A DNA stretch of 64,000 nt from JAOAFZ01 sp964412815 (GTDB taxonomy: Bacteria; Patescibacteriota; Microgenomatia; UBA1406; GWC2-37-13): positions 62,001-126,000 of the forward strand of contig CAYPQF010000050.1 of NCBI GenBank assembly GCA_964412815.1. Direction: 5' to 3'. Shown here in pieces: positions 52,110-59,793 of this stretch; within the stretch, counting starts at the first letter, position 1; every line of letters starts with the position of its first letter. The notes beneath the pieces were generated by a model, which did not search any database, had not been told where the DNA came from, and saw only the letters and a program-made list of their open reading frames with translations. The position numbers and the translations under genes are program-made.

Positions 52110-52150
52110 GGGTGGCGGAGCTTTTAGCTTCCGCCACCCTCCTCACCTTT
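52110..52150 (+). terminator. Hairpin terminator of the 50.6-kb cassette
   Basis: GGGTGGCGGA (52110-52119) pairs with TCCGCCACCC (52130-52139); the loop is GCTTTTAGCT and TCCTCACCTTTCC follows. The segment just upstream (52086-52108) is complementary to the leader. Confidence 0.75.
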
Positions 52151-52182
52151 CCTCTCTCTTATACTTTTAATATCCTATAGTA

Positions 52183-52211
52183 TTGACAAAACCTCTATTT
52201 CCTGATAAATT
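52183..52211 (+). promoter_or_regulatory. Promoter of cassette at 52.4 kb
   Basis: TTGACA (52183-52188), 17 bases and TAAATT (52206-52211). ATATCCTATAG lies directly upstream of the -35 box, and a second CCTATAAT element follows at 52229-52236. Confidence 0.7.
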
Positions 52212-52261
52212 AAGCACTTTCACATTATCCTATAATTTAATGTGGAACGTACCTTTATAAC

Positions 52262-52333
52262 CCCTATGACAAACCTACTCGAGGATGGCATGTGGGAGAT
52301 ATACCAGGATATCTCTCGCATGCCGTCCTTGAG
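52262..52333 (+). promoter_or_regulatory. Leader: 14-nt terminator-complementary segment plus long hairpin
   Basis: CCCTATGACAAACC (52262-52275) is perfectly complementary to GGTTTGTCATAGGG (53253-53266), the loop and 3' arm of the terminator. Two bases later a long hairpin opens: 52278-52292 pairs with 52319-52333 (two G-U), and an inner stem GAGATAT/ATATCTC continues it. AGGAG follows six to eight bases before the ATG. Confidence 0.66.
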
Positions 52334-52388
52334 CAAAGCGGCACCCGAAAGGGACTTCCTGACGGGTAAACGCTCAGGAGAATCAGCC

Positions 52389-53033
52389 ATGGCCAGCAGC
52401 TACATTGCCCGAATCAACCTGAACGTCGAGTTTGACGGCCCGAACGCGACTGCCTTCAACTGGCAGCGGCGATAGCACTGCGTCGAGATCACCATCGGTG
52501 ATACCGGCGTGTGCGGCAAGTTCATTAAGATCCTGGAGTTCCGGCCCCACGTCATGTGGGGGTTCGACTTCAGGGAGACCTAGCTGCGCGAGCGCGCGGA
52601 GGCTGGTTTCACCCAGCTCCCGATCGAGTTCGAAGATCCCGCGATCATGTGGGTCGAAAAGACGCACTATGGCATCGAGATCAAGCTCTACCCGCTCTAC
52701 GACATGTACCCTGACCGGATCGTCACGCATCTGCTCAACATCGAGCAGCTCAGTGTCGGTTTCGGGATGCAGGGTGAGTGGGCCGATTTCGACTTCCGCG
52801 GACACTTCCACGAGAAGCACGAGATCGAGAACAAGCGCACCAAGGAGATGTCGTTCGATGAGGGATACGCCGACTGGTCGGACTACCTCATCTGCACGGT
52901 GACCTCCCGCAATGCGGTTGGGGTGATCTTCCTGCAGCCCAATCAGGATCACTGGGACCTCGGCTACGTCTGGAAGAAGCGCGAGCGCATCACGCTCGGC
53001 TACTACCGTGACCGCCACGAGATCCAGTCCTGA
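52389..53033 (+). pseudogene. GC-rich cassette interrupted by two TAG codons
   Basis: From the ATG at 52389 one frame runs to TGA at 53031-53033 (214 codons), broken only by TAG at 52473-52475 (codon 29) and TAG at 52581-52583 (codon 65). Codon bias stays GC-rich on both sides of each stop, with no frameshift. The last 129 codons (from MWVEKTHYGIEIKLYPLYDM) form the longest open part, with beta-rich aromatic sequence and no membrane anchor. Either a gene with two C-to-T nonsense changes of CAG, or readthrough; decay is more likely because sister cassettes use TAG as their normal stop. Confidence 0.62.
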
Positions 53034-53246
53034 AACAGTATGCAGTAGATTGCCTGAGCCTCGAATTGTGCACTGACCTATCCTGAGTCTTGGACCTCTG
53101 TAAGGCCCGAGTGACCGCTGGAGTGATTCCTGGTCTGGTTCCCGTTAGCGAGCCCTCTATTGTCGGCCCTGCTGATCTGAGCCTGAATGACCCGACCTTG
53201 TCCCGCCCCGTGTGGCGAGAAGGACAAGGATACAGTGACCTCACTC
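53034..53246 (+). other. Structured 3' untranslated stretch
   Basis: No gene is credible here; the 76-codon ORF runs through the terminator. CCTTGTC and GACAAGG (about 53196-53232) pair around an inner CGCC/GGCG stem, so the 3' region of the 52.4-kb transcript is folded. Its role is unknown. Confidence 0.4.
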
Positions 53247-53277
53247 CCCTATGGTTTGTCATAGGGTTTTTCCTTTT
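53247..53277 (+). terminator. Intrinsic terminator that overlaps the leader complement
   Basis: CCCTATG (53247-53253), loop GTTTGT, CATAGGG (53260-53266) and TTTTTCCTTTTT. Bases 53253-53266 are complementary to leader bases 52262-52275; pairing with the leader would open this hairpin. Confidence 0.85.
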
Positions 53278-53373
53278 TAACTATATTCTTCTACTTCACC
53301 TCCTTAAAACTCATTCTTAAAATAATTTTAGATTGTTTCAACAAAGTAATTACACTATTATTTAAAATACCTC

Positions 53374-53402
53374 TTGACAATACTATAAGCCATATGTTAC
53401 AG
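53374..53402 (+). promoter_or_regulatory. Promoter of cassette at 53.6 kb
   Basis: TTGACA (53374-53379) followed by ATACTATAAG; a weak -10 (TTACAG, 53397-53402) stands 17 bases away. A second candidate, TTGACA with TAAGAT 17 bases on, lies at about 53574-53602, closer to the gene. GCTGTAT (53499-53505) matches the terminator loop. Confidence 0.55.
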
Positions 53403-53635
53403 TTATTCTATTACCGCACAGGGCCTCCTTCACCAGCTTACAGGTAAGGACAGTTCTGCACTATGGGGGAACATTCCGGGGGGAACGACGACTAGTACGC
53501 TGTATTTATACTCATTACTTCTTACGCCACTTCATAAGACTTCTTTTATATCCTTTTGACCAGGTTAGACACTTTGACACACCTCATAAATACGTATAAG
53601 ATATGTATTACCGCGAATGAGAAAAGGAGGTGCCT

Positions 53636-54400
53636 TTGATCGCATGGGTACGGAAACGACCTGGTGTTGCTATCCTTGTCGCGTTTGGACTACTGCTGCT
53701 GCTCGCGGCAGGAGGGTACGCAATCGCACAGGAACCCGGCCTCTTCCGAACAGAGAGCCGTGGGAACAACACCATCCGGTACCAGCTGACCCAACAGCTG
53801 CCAGCCGGGTTCACTGGTCGGATTGAGCCGGGCGACGGGTCACTATACGTCATTCCCACCGACCTGACGAACGGCCAGTATGTCGACCATCAGTACGACC
53901 AGAGCGTGGTTGACGCGCTGGGCCCGAACGGCGAGCTGACCTGGCGTGTGTATCAGAATGGCGTCGTCCAGCCGATTCAGGACGAGAAAGTGACGGTGGC
54001 ACAGATCACCGCCCCTGCGCCTACTCCCACGCACACGGCTGTTCAGCCGTCAGCGACGTTCACGAACACGCCAACACAGGAGATGCCTTCTGCCACGGTG
54101 ACGAGCACGCCCAGCACCACGAGTACCAGCAGGGGCGCCACTGTTAGCCCGACCGTGACCAACACGGCCCTGAGCGAGACACGAACCGCGACGCCAAGCG
54201 GCGCCCCGGAACCCGGAGCAACACAGACAGCAGCGAGCCAGACGGCCGTGGCTGCCACCGCGATTGCCGGGACCGCGATTGCGCAGACCCAGACCGCCGC
54301 GCTACCCCTGGTGGTGCCGGATACGTTTCTGCCGCTAGTCGTGTCAGACAATGCGGCGACGCCGACACCCGAGCCTGCGCCCGTCCCGGTGCCGGAGTAG
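53636..54400 (+). CDS. GC-rich cassette: anchored Thr/Pro-rich stalk protein
   Basis: A 254-residue protein. Residues 10-30 (VAILVAFGLLLLLAAGGYAI) are an N-terminal anchor or signal. A folded domain of about 90 residues follows (TGRIEPGDGSLYVIPTDLTN). The rest is a long Thr/Ser/Pro/Ala stalk (SATFTNTPTQEMPSATVTST, later ATAIAGTAIAQTQTAALPLV) that looks like a glycosylated spacer, ending in PEPAPVPVPE. TTG is taken as the start because AAAGGAGG lies five to six bases before it; a GTG overlapping that site is unlikely. Function unknown, probably surface-exposed. Confidence 0.72.
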   Translation: MIAWVRKRPGVAILVAFGLLLLLAAGGYAIAQEPGLFRTESRGNNTIRYQLTQQLPAGFTGRIEPGDGSLYVIPTDLTNGQYVDHQYDQSVVDALGPNGELTWRVYQNGVVQPIQDEKVTVAQITAPAPTPTHTAVQPSATFTNTPTQEMPSATVTSTPSTTSTSRGATVSPTVTNTALSETRTATPSGAPEPGATQTAASQTAVAATAIAGTAIAQTQTAALPLVVPDTFLPLVVSDNAATPTPEPAPVPVPE

Positions 54401-54444
54401 GTCCCGCCATCATCCCCGCACTCCATCTGTCCTCAAACGCAGCG

Positions 54445-54490
54445 GTGAGCGTGCATACAGCACGCTCACTTCTCCCCTCTTTTCTTCCTC
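54445..54490 (+). terminator. Intrinsic terminator of the 53.6-kb cassette
   Basis: GTGAGCGTGC (54445-54454) pairs perfectly with GCACGCTCAC (54460-54469), followed by TTCTCCCCTCTTTTC. The loop plus two bases (ATACAGC, 54455-54461) is complementary to GCTGTAT in the leader. Confidence 0.82.
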
Positions 54491-54534
54491 TCTTGCTATT
54501 GCGCACCGTTGGTTTGCTATAATACACTATAGCA

Positions 54535-57252
54535 ATGGCTAAGCTTTCTCACCTCCAAATACGGAATCCGAAAGACGATGAGACCGCAATTGAATCAGCG
54601 ACTCAGATCTTCTCCTCCCTTCTGACCAATAGTTCAAAAGGGTTCTGGGACTATCTCTTCGGACCCCCTGCCTGTTTCTCATTTGAGTTGTTTCTTCTTA
54701 ACCAGACACTCTATTTTTATGCCTCGGTACCGGAATCAAACGAGACCTTTATGCAGAGTCTGATGGCTTCCAGTTATCCAAACTCAGCGGTTCAGAAAAC
54801 AACCGATCCTGCTGATATTCTGTTCCGTTCCAAACATCTTTCTATTGGAGAGCTGGCATTACTGAGCCCCTACTACTATCCGTTTAAGACGTATACCGAC
54901 TTTGCCAATATTGATCCGCTTGCTTCGGTAATTGGATTTTTATCAAAAATGGATCCGAATTTGAGAATGGGCATACAGGTTCTGGTAACCAATCCGTCGT
55001 TTGACTGGCAGTCTTCTGCTATCGGTCTCACGCAGCCAAAACCGCCACAGCTGGATGCAAGCGGAAAGGCAAAACCACAGGCACCGGGTCCGAATGCCAG
55101 CTTGGTACAGCGAAAAGTAATGTTTTTGGGAGGAAAGACCTGTATCCGGCTGGTGGTTGCAACTGACAATCCAGCCTTGCCGACGGGACAGTTTTTGCAA
55201 AACCTGGCCGGGACCTACGGAGGTTTTTCGCTGGGTGAAGGAAACAAATTCGGGTTTGCAACGCCGGGATGGGGACGCGAGAAGTTGATTGAACGGTTTA
55301 AAACCCGTACAACCACCTACTACGAACGTACCAGACAGGTCTTAAATGCCCAGGAACTGGCTACCCTCTGGCATCCACCGGGTAAGTTGCTTTCCGGTAT
55401 CAAGAACATTGCCTGGGGCAAAACACTGGCTGGAGAACCACCGGAGAATCTGCCAATTGCCGATGATTTGACCGAAGAACAGCGGCGCGATATTAACTTT
55501 TTTGCAAAAACCGAGTTTAAAAACAAAGATACCATCTTTGGCTTAAAAACACCGGACCGCCGGCGACATATTTACATCATCGGAAAGACCGGTGCCGGTA
55601 AGTCGACACTCATTGCAAATATGGCGATTGATGATATACGCAAGGATCGTGGGGTAGGTATTATCGATCCGCACGGTGATTTGTGCGACACCATTCTGGA
55701 GTATATCCCCAAGCGTCGCATGAATGATGTTATTTATCTGGAGCCGTTTGATACCGCTCGCCCGTTTGCGCTCAACGTGCTGGAAATTAAAAACCTGCAA
55801 CATAAGCACTTAATCTCGTCGGGTATCGTCGGCATTTTCGCCAAGCTTTATGCGGACTCGTGGGGTCCCCGCCTTGAGTATATTTTGCGCAATGTTATTT
55901 TGACCTTGCTCGAAGTACCGGATGCCACCCTGGTAGATGTCCTTTCAATTCTGGCAAATAAAAACTATCGTAAGAAAGCACTCTCGCATGTAACCGATCC
56001 GGTCATGCTGAACTTCTGGAGTAAAGAGTTTGACGCGATGCCGGACCGCATGAAAGCCGAAGCACTCTCCCCGATTCAGAACAAGGTGGGACAGTTCGTC
56101 TCTGCCCGTATGATCCGGAATATCATTGGACATCCAAAATCGACCATCGATCTGGAGGAGATTATGAATGGTAAAAAGATCTTGATTCTGAACCTCTCCC
56201 AAGGAAAGCTGGGAGAAGACAATGCCGCACTGCTGGGCGCCATGATTATTACCCAGATTCAGCTTGCTGCTATGCAACGTGCCTTTATGGCAGAAGAGGA
56301 TCGTCAGGATTTTATGTTGTATGTCGACGAGTTCCAGAACTTTGCCACCAGTTCGTTTATTAAGATTTTGTCCGAAGCTCGCAAATACCGGTTATGTCTG
56401 AATTTGACCAATCAGTATATTGATCAACTTGACGAAACAATCCGGAGCGCTATTTTCGGAAATGTCGGTACGCTGATCTCGTTTGTGATGGGTGCCAACG
56501 ACGCAGAGATTTTCTCAAAAGAGTACGGGAGCCTCTACTCTCCTGCCGATCTGGTTGCGCTGGGTAAACATGAGATTGTACTCAAACTTTCGATCGATAA
56601 CATGATGTCATCACCGTTCCCGGCTAAAACCCTGCCCCTTCCAAACCTCAAAAATTCCAACCGGGAAAAGATTATTGTTCTGTCAAAAGAAAAATACGGT
56701 CGTGATATTCCGCCGGATCAACCGATTATGCCTGCTGATGCCGATCCGCTTGACATGACTGGGGACCTCCCTCCATGGAAACAGAAAAAGATGGAGAAAG
56801 AGAAGCAGGCTGCTGCACCACAGCCGGAACAGTCCGTGTCTCAGGTACCCGCACAACCTCCTGCCCCGCCACAAGCACAACCTCAAGCGCAGACTCAGCC
56901 ACAGCCACACGTACCGGCTCAGGTGCCGGTGCAGCAATCAGGGTCTATACCGGTGTCTGCCGAACCGCAGCTTCATGCCGCCACGCCGCTTCCGCAGTTT
57001 CAGAACGGCAGTATTCAGCTGCAAAATCCCACCCGGACATCACCACCTGCAAACGGACAGAATGGTTCCGCGGCACAGAATCCTCCCGGATCAGGAAAAA
57101 AGAAAAAACGAAAGAAGAAAAAAAATAAGGGTTCGGGCGGTGGTGGTACGCAACCCGCGGGTTCTCCTCCAAACTCTTCAACTGGCACTGGTTCTCCCGG
57201 ACCGTCTACTTCCGGAGCTTCTGCCGCGGGGGCACCAACGCAAGGGGGATAA
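54535..57252 (+). CDS. T4CP/TraG-VirD4-like ATPase with Pro/Gln-rich tail
   Basis: A 905-residue protein. The first 320 residues form an N-terminal domain with short hydrophobic stretches. Walker A is HIYIIGKTGAGKSTLIANMA near residue 348, GVGIIDPHGDLCDTILEY follows, and Walker B is FMLYVDEFQNFATSSFIKIL near 595, with LTNQYIDQLDETIRSAIFGN (Q-Y motif) after it, as in TraG/VirD4-type coupling proteins and the DUF87 group. From residue 740 on the tail is Pro/Gln-rich, then Lys-rich (KKKKRKKKKNKG) and Ser/Gly-rich. It may drive DNA transfer or pilus-type processes; no other secretion genes are here. Confidence 0.8.
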   Translation: MAKLSHLQIRNPKDDETAIESATQIFSSLLTNSSKGFWDYLFGPPACFSFELFLLNQTLYFYASVPESNETFMQSLMASSYPNSAVQKTTDPADILFRSKHLSIGELALLSPYYYPFKTYTDFANIDPLASVIGFLSKMDPNLRMGIQVLVTNPSFDWQSSAIGLTQPKPPQLDASGKAKPQAPGPNASLVQRKVMFLGGKTCIRLVVATDNPALPTGQFLQNLAGTYGGFSLGEGNKFGFATPGWGREKLIERFKTRTTTYYERTRQVLNAQELATLWHPPGKLLSGIKNIAWGKTLAGEPPENLPIADDLTEEQRRDINFFAKTEFKNKDTIFGLKTPDRRRHIYIIGKTGAGKSTLIANMAIDDIRKDRGVGIIDPHGDLCDTILEYIPKRRMNDVIYLEPFDTARPFALNVLEIKNLQHKHLISSGIVGIFAKLYADSWGPRLEYILRNVILTLLEVPDATLVDVLSILANKNYRKKALSHVTDPVMLNFWSKEFDAMPDRMKAEALSPIQNKVGQFVSARMIRNIIGHPKSTIDLEEIMNGKKILILNLSQGKLGEDNAALLGAMIITQIQLAAMQRAFMAEEDRQDFMLYVDEFQNFATSSFIKILSEARKYRLCLNLTNQYIDQLDETIRSAIFGNVGTLISFVMGANDAEIFSKEYGSLYSPADLVALGKHEIVLKLSIDNMMSSPFPAKTLPLPNLKNSNREKIIVLSKEKYGRDIPPDQPIMPADADPLDMTGDLPPWKQKKMEKEKQAAAPQPEQSVSQVPAQPPAPPQAQPQAQTQPQPHVPAQVPVQQSGSIPVSAEPQLHAATPLPQFQNGSIQLQNPTRTSPPANGQNGSAAQNPPGSGKKKKRKKKKNKGSGGGGTQPAGSPPNSSTGTGSPGPSTSGASAAGAPTQGG

Positions 57253-57320
57253 AAAACCGGAGGGGCACCCGCGTGCTTCTCCTCCGGTAACAACAGCTCA
57301 GCTATACCGCTGAAATCCGC

Positions 57321-57614
57321 TTATTTTTTCTTTCCAAAGATCTTATTGCGTAAAGAAGTCATCACAAAGCCGGTTACTGCGGTACCGACCAGCCCCAGTA
57401 ATTTTCCTTTGTTTCCTTCAATCATCTCCTTACTTTTCTCGATGGCTTGGAGTTTTAACTCCTGTACCTCGCGTTTTACATACTCGGAAGTTTCATCAAT
57501 CTTGTTCTTTATCTCGAACAGGACATATATTACGATAATGATCGCAATAACTCCCCCGAGCAGATAGATGCTGCCGAGTAGATAAAATATGTACTGCACT
57601 GTTTCTAAACTCAT
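57321..57614 (-). CDS. Small membrane protein with amphipathic helix
   Basis: A 97-residue protein with one long transmembrane segment (residues 8-33, IFYLLGSIYLLGGVIAIIIV), a charged helical region (IDETSEYVKREVQELKLQAI) and a second hydrophobic patch near the basic C-terminus (VGTAVTGFVMTSLRNKIFGK). It follows the YtxH gene by 23 bases in the same direction and probably works with it at the membrane. No named family. Confidence 0.7.
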   Translation of the reverse strand: MSLETVQYIFYLLGSIYLLGGVIAIIIVIYVLFEIKNKIDETSEYVKREVQELKLQAIEKSKEMIEGNKGKLLGLVGTAVTGFVMTSLRNKIFGKKK

Positions 57615-57637
57615 ACGGGTTGGAATTTACAATAACC

Positions 57638-58126
57638 TTAGTTAGGTTTTTTCTCCGTCTTTTCCGTTTGTTTGGCAACTTTTTTTTCAGCCTTTTCCGC
57701 TGCGGTGTTTGCCTTTTTCTGGTTCTCTTCAATAAAGTTCAGCAGATATGTTTTTGCTTTCTCAACTTGTTCAGAAGACATCTCTACCTGCTTACGGACA
57801 TTTACCAGTATTTCATCAACCACTTTCTGGTACTTACCTGTGTCAAAGGTATCAATTGCCGACTTCATCTGGTCCATCCGGCTATTCATCTCCACTTTCA
57901 TCTGCTCATACATTTTTTTGCTCTGTTCAGAAACATTGCCAAAAATTTCGCGAGCACGCTTTTCAGCCTCTTTACTCTCAATAAATTCACGGAGCTCATT
58001 CAACTTCTGCTGAGCTAACTTACGATTCTCTTTTCCGGATTTCGGAGTGAGGAAAAGAGCGGCTACGGCTCCAATTGCTGCTCCCAGCAAGATTCCGGCA
58101 CCAAAGTTGTTCTTTTTTTCTGCCAT
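57638..58126 (-). CDS. YtxH-domain protein
   Basis: A 162-residue protein. Residues 8-30 (FGAGILLGAAIGAVAALFLT followed by PKSGKENR) are the YtxH signature, a Gly-rich membrane helix ending in a PKSG motif. The rest is a long, charged coiled coil (LAQQKLNELREFIESKEAEK) with a Lys/Ala-rich tail. YtxH proteins are stress-linked in other bacteria, though their exact role is unclear. TATAGA ends seven bases before the ATG. Confidence 0.85.
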   Translation of the reverse strand: MAEKKNNFGAGILLGAAIGAVAALFLTPKSGKENRKLAQQKLNELREFIESKEAEKRAREIFGNVSEQSKKMYEQMKVEMNSRMDQMKSAIDTFDTGKYQKVVDEILVNVRKQVEMSSEQVEKAKTYLLNFIEENQKKANTAAEKAEKKVAKQTEKTEKKPN

Positions 58127-58219
58127 ATGTCATTCTATAAATTGTAATTATCAAGATTATAGTAGCAGAGAGATTAAGGCAAGTCAAAGAAACGTAAGAA
58201 GTGTGAAAGATGAAAATGC

Positions 58220-58247
58220 CCAGGGCCGGTTGATAGACCGGCCCTGG
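58220..58247 (-). terminator. Perfect hairpin ending the 124-residue cassette
   Basis: CCAGGGCCGGT (58220-58230) pairs perfectly with ACCGGCCCTGG (58237-58247) around a six-base loop. On the minus strand GCATTTTCATC follows. Confidence 0.75.
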
Positions 58248-58308
58248 AACAATAAAGCAGCCATACAGGGCTCCTCAGCATCGAGACTGGCGCTGACTAC
58301 ATGGTCAG

Positions 58309-58683
58309 CTAAGCCGCCGCGGCTGGTGCCTGCTGCTCGGCGGGGAGCAGCTCGAAGCGGAAGCGGCCGTAGGACACGAGGTCCGCGAAGTCGGCGAACA
58401 GCATCGAGCCGACGCGGTAGATCACCGCCCCGTCGTTCTCGAGGATGCTGTTGTCCTGCTTCAACCGGAACGCCGCGATACGCACTCCCTTCAGGCTCTC
58501 GAGCTCCGCGGACTCAGCCTGCAGCGTCACCTTGAGCACCATGCAGCGCTCGCCCGTGTTGTACATCAGCGCGAGCCGGCTGCCGTCGCCGACAAGCTGC
58601 TCGGCCCACACATCGACGTGGGTGACGTGGAAGATCACCCCCTGCAGCAGTTGCTGGAGCCTGCGCCCGATCTCGGTATCCAT
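58309..58683 (-). CDS. GC-rich cassette: soluble 124-residue protein
   Basis: A soluble protein with a helical start (MDTEIGRRLQQLLQGVIFHV) and a beta-rich body (SRLALMYNTGERCMVLKVTL, then GVRIAAFRLKQDNSILENDG), ending in an Ala-rich tail (QQAPAAAA). It has no membrane segment. AGGAGG lies eight bases before the ATG; TATAAT (58753-58748) is followed by CATACTATAAG, the cassette element. It sits alone between the YtxH gene and the cation exchanger. Function unknown. Confidence 0.7.
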   Translation of the reverse strand: MDTEIGRRLQQLLQGVIFHVTHVDVWAEQLVGDGSRLALMYNTGERCMVLKVTLQAESAELESLKGVRIAAFRLKQDNSILENDGAVIYRVGSMLFADFADLVSYGRFRFELLPAEQQAPAAAA

Positions 58684-58794
58684 CGGCGGAACCTCCTGGT
58701 GTGCATGCGTTTACACGCGTACACAGTACGTGGCTTATAGTATGAACATTATACCAGATTTGCCATGATTTAGCGCGTCTGGTACTATTAAAAC

Positions 58795-59739
58795 ATGATC
58801 GAACTGTTTTGGCATCTGTTTACGATATTAATGGCGTTTGTCCTGGTATGGGTAGCCTCTGACTATGTCCTCAAAAGTGTGGATCATGTCGCCAGTAGAT
58901 TACAGATGTCTGCCTTTGCAACCTCTTTCATCATCCTGGGAATGCTGACATCGCTGCCCGAGTTCTCAATCGGTGTAAATGCCGTAGTTGAGGGAGCACC
59001 AGGGGTGTTTGTCGGTAATTTAATTGGCGCATCATTTGTTATTTTTACCTTTATTATTCCGTTGCTGGCAATTCTGGGTAACGGCATCACCCTTGCCCAT
59101 CAGTTATCCAGCCGGTATCTGGTATTTGCACTATTTGTCATTCTTGCACCAGCCATTCTGACCGTGAACGGCGCCATGACCCGCAGTGAAGGAGTTCTCT
59201 TGATGGTGCTCTATCTGATTCTGATTGTTACCCTGGAAAAACATAAAACATTTCGGGAAAAAATAGCCTCATTATTTCACCGCGAAAACTTCGGCAATAT
59301 TTTTGATTTGATCAAGATTGCAGCCGGGGCAATTGTCGTGTTCTTCTCCAGCCGGTTGCTGGTTAACGAAGCCCTCTACTTTGCCGATGTATTCTCTATT
59401 CCGACCGTGCTGATCGGCTTGATTGTGCTTGCCATCGGCACCAATATTCCGGAATTGTTTCTGGGTATTAAATCAATCTTATCCCAGCAAAAAGATATAG
59501 CGTTCGGCAATTATATTGGATCAGCTGCGGTGAATACCTTTTTATTTGGACTGTTAAGTGTCATCTACGGACCGTTTAAACTGCCCGATAACGGGTTTCT
59601 GATGACCTCACTGCTCTTGGTAGTCGGAATGAGCCTCTTCTTTTTCTTTGGCCTGCGAAATGGTGATATCAGCAGAAAAGAAGCACTGCTTCTGCTCTCT
59701 GTCTACGTAATCTTTATTGTGGTCGAAGTAGTAATGTAA
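58795..59739 (+). CDS. Sodium/calcium exchanger-family antiporter
   Basis: A 314-residue CaCA-family antiporter with ten to eleven helices. Both alpha repeats are present: ILGMLTSLPEFSIGVNAVVE then VFVGNLIGASFV (repeat 1) and VLAIGTNIPELFLGIKSILS then AFGNYIGSAAVNTF (repeat 2), each with the cation-binding Glu of S-L-P-E or N-I-P-E and the G-N-x-x-G-S/A turn. It exchanges Ca2+ or a similar cation for Na+ or H+. TACTAT ends six bases before the ATG. Confidence 0.9.
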   Translation: MIELFWHLFTILMAFVLVWVASDYVLKSVDHVASRLQMSAFATSFIILGMLTSLPEFSIGVNAVVEGAPGVFVGNLIGASFVIFTFIIPLLAILGNGITLAHQLSSRYLVFALFVILAPAILTVNGAMTRSEGVLLMVLYLILIVTLEKHKTFREKIASLFHRENFGNIFDLIKIAAGAIVVFFSSRLLVNEALYFADVFSIPTVLIGLIVLAIGTNIPELFLGIKSILSQQKDIAFGNYIGSAAVNTFLFGLLSVIYGPFKLPDNGFLMTSLLLVVGMSLFFFFGLRNGDISRKEALLLLSVYVIFIVVEVVM

Positions 59740-59793
59740 TGATCAATTGTTTATTGTCCGCTTCTCATGATACAGCGGGTATAATTGGTGTCT

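Noticed and set aside
50479..52146. 555-codon minus-strand ORF opposite the 50.6-kb cassette
   Set aside because: Same artefact: GC-rich codons leave the antisense frame open. The plus-strand gene has a ribosome site, signal peptide and terminator.
52389..53033. Alternative genetic code with TAG as a sense codon
   Set aside because: At least six cassette genes end in TAG just before a terminator, so TAG works as a stop.
53090..53320. 76-codon ORF after the 52.4-kb cassette
   Set aside because: It reads through the intrinsic terminator at 53247-53277 and lacks start signals and codon bias.
15304..58683. GC-rich segments as assembly contamination
   Set aside because: There are too many short insertions, each flanked by host DNA with matching promoters and terminators, for chimeric joins to be likely; read coverage would settle it.
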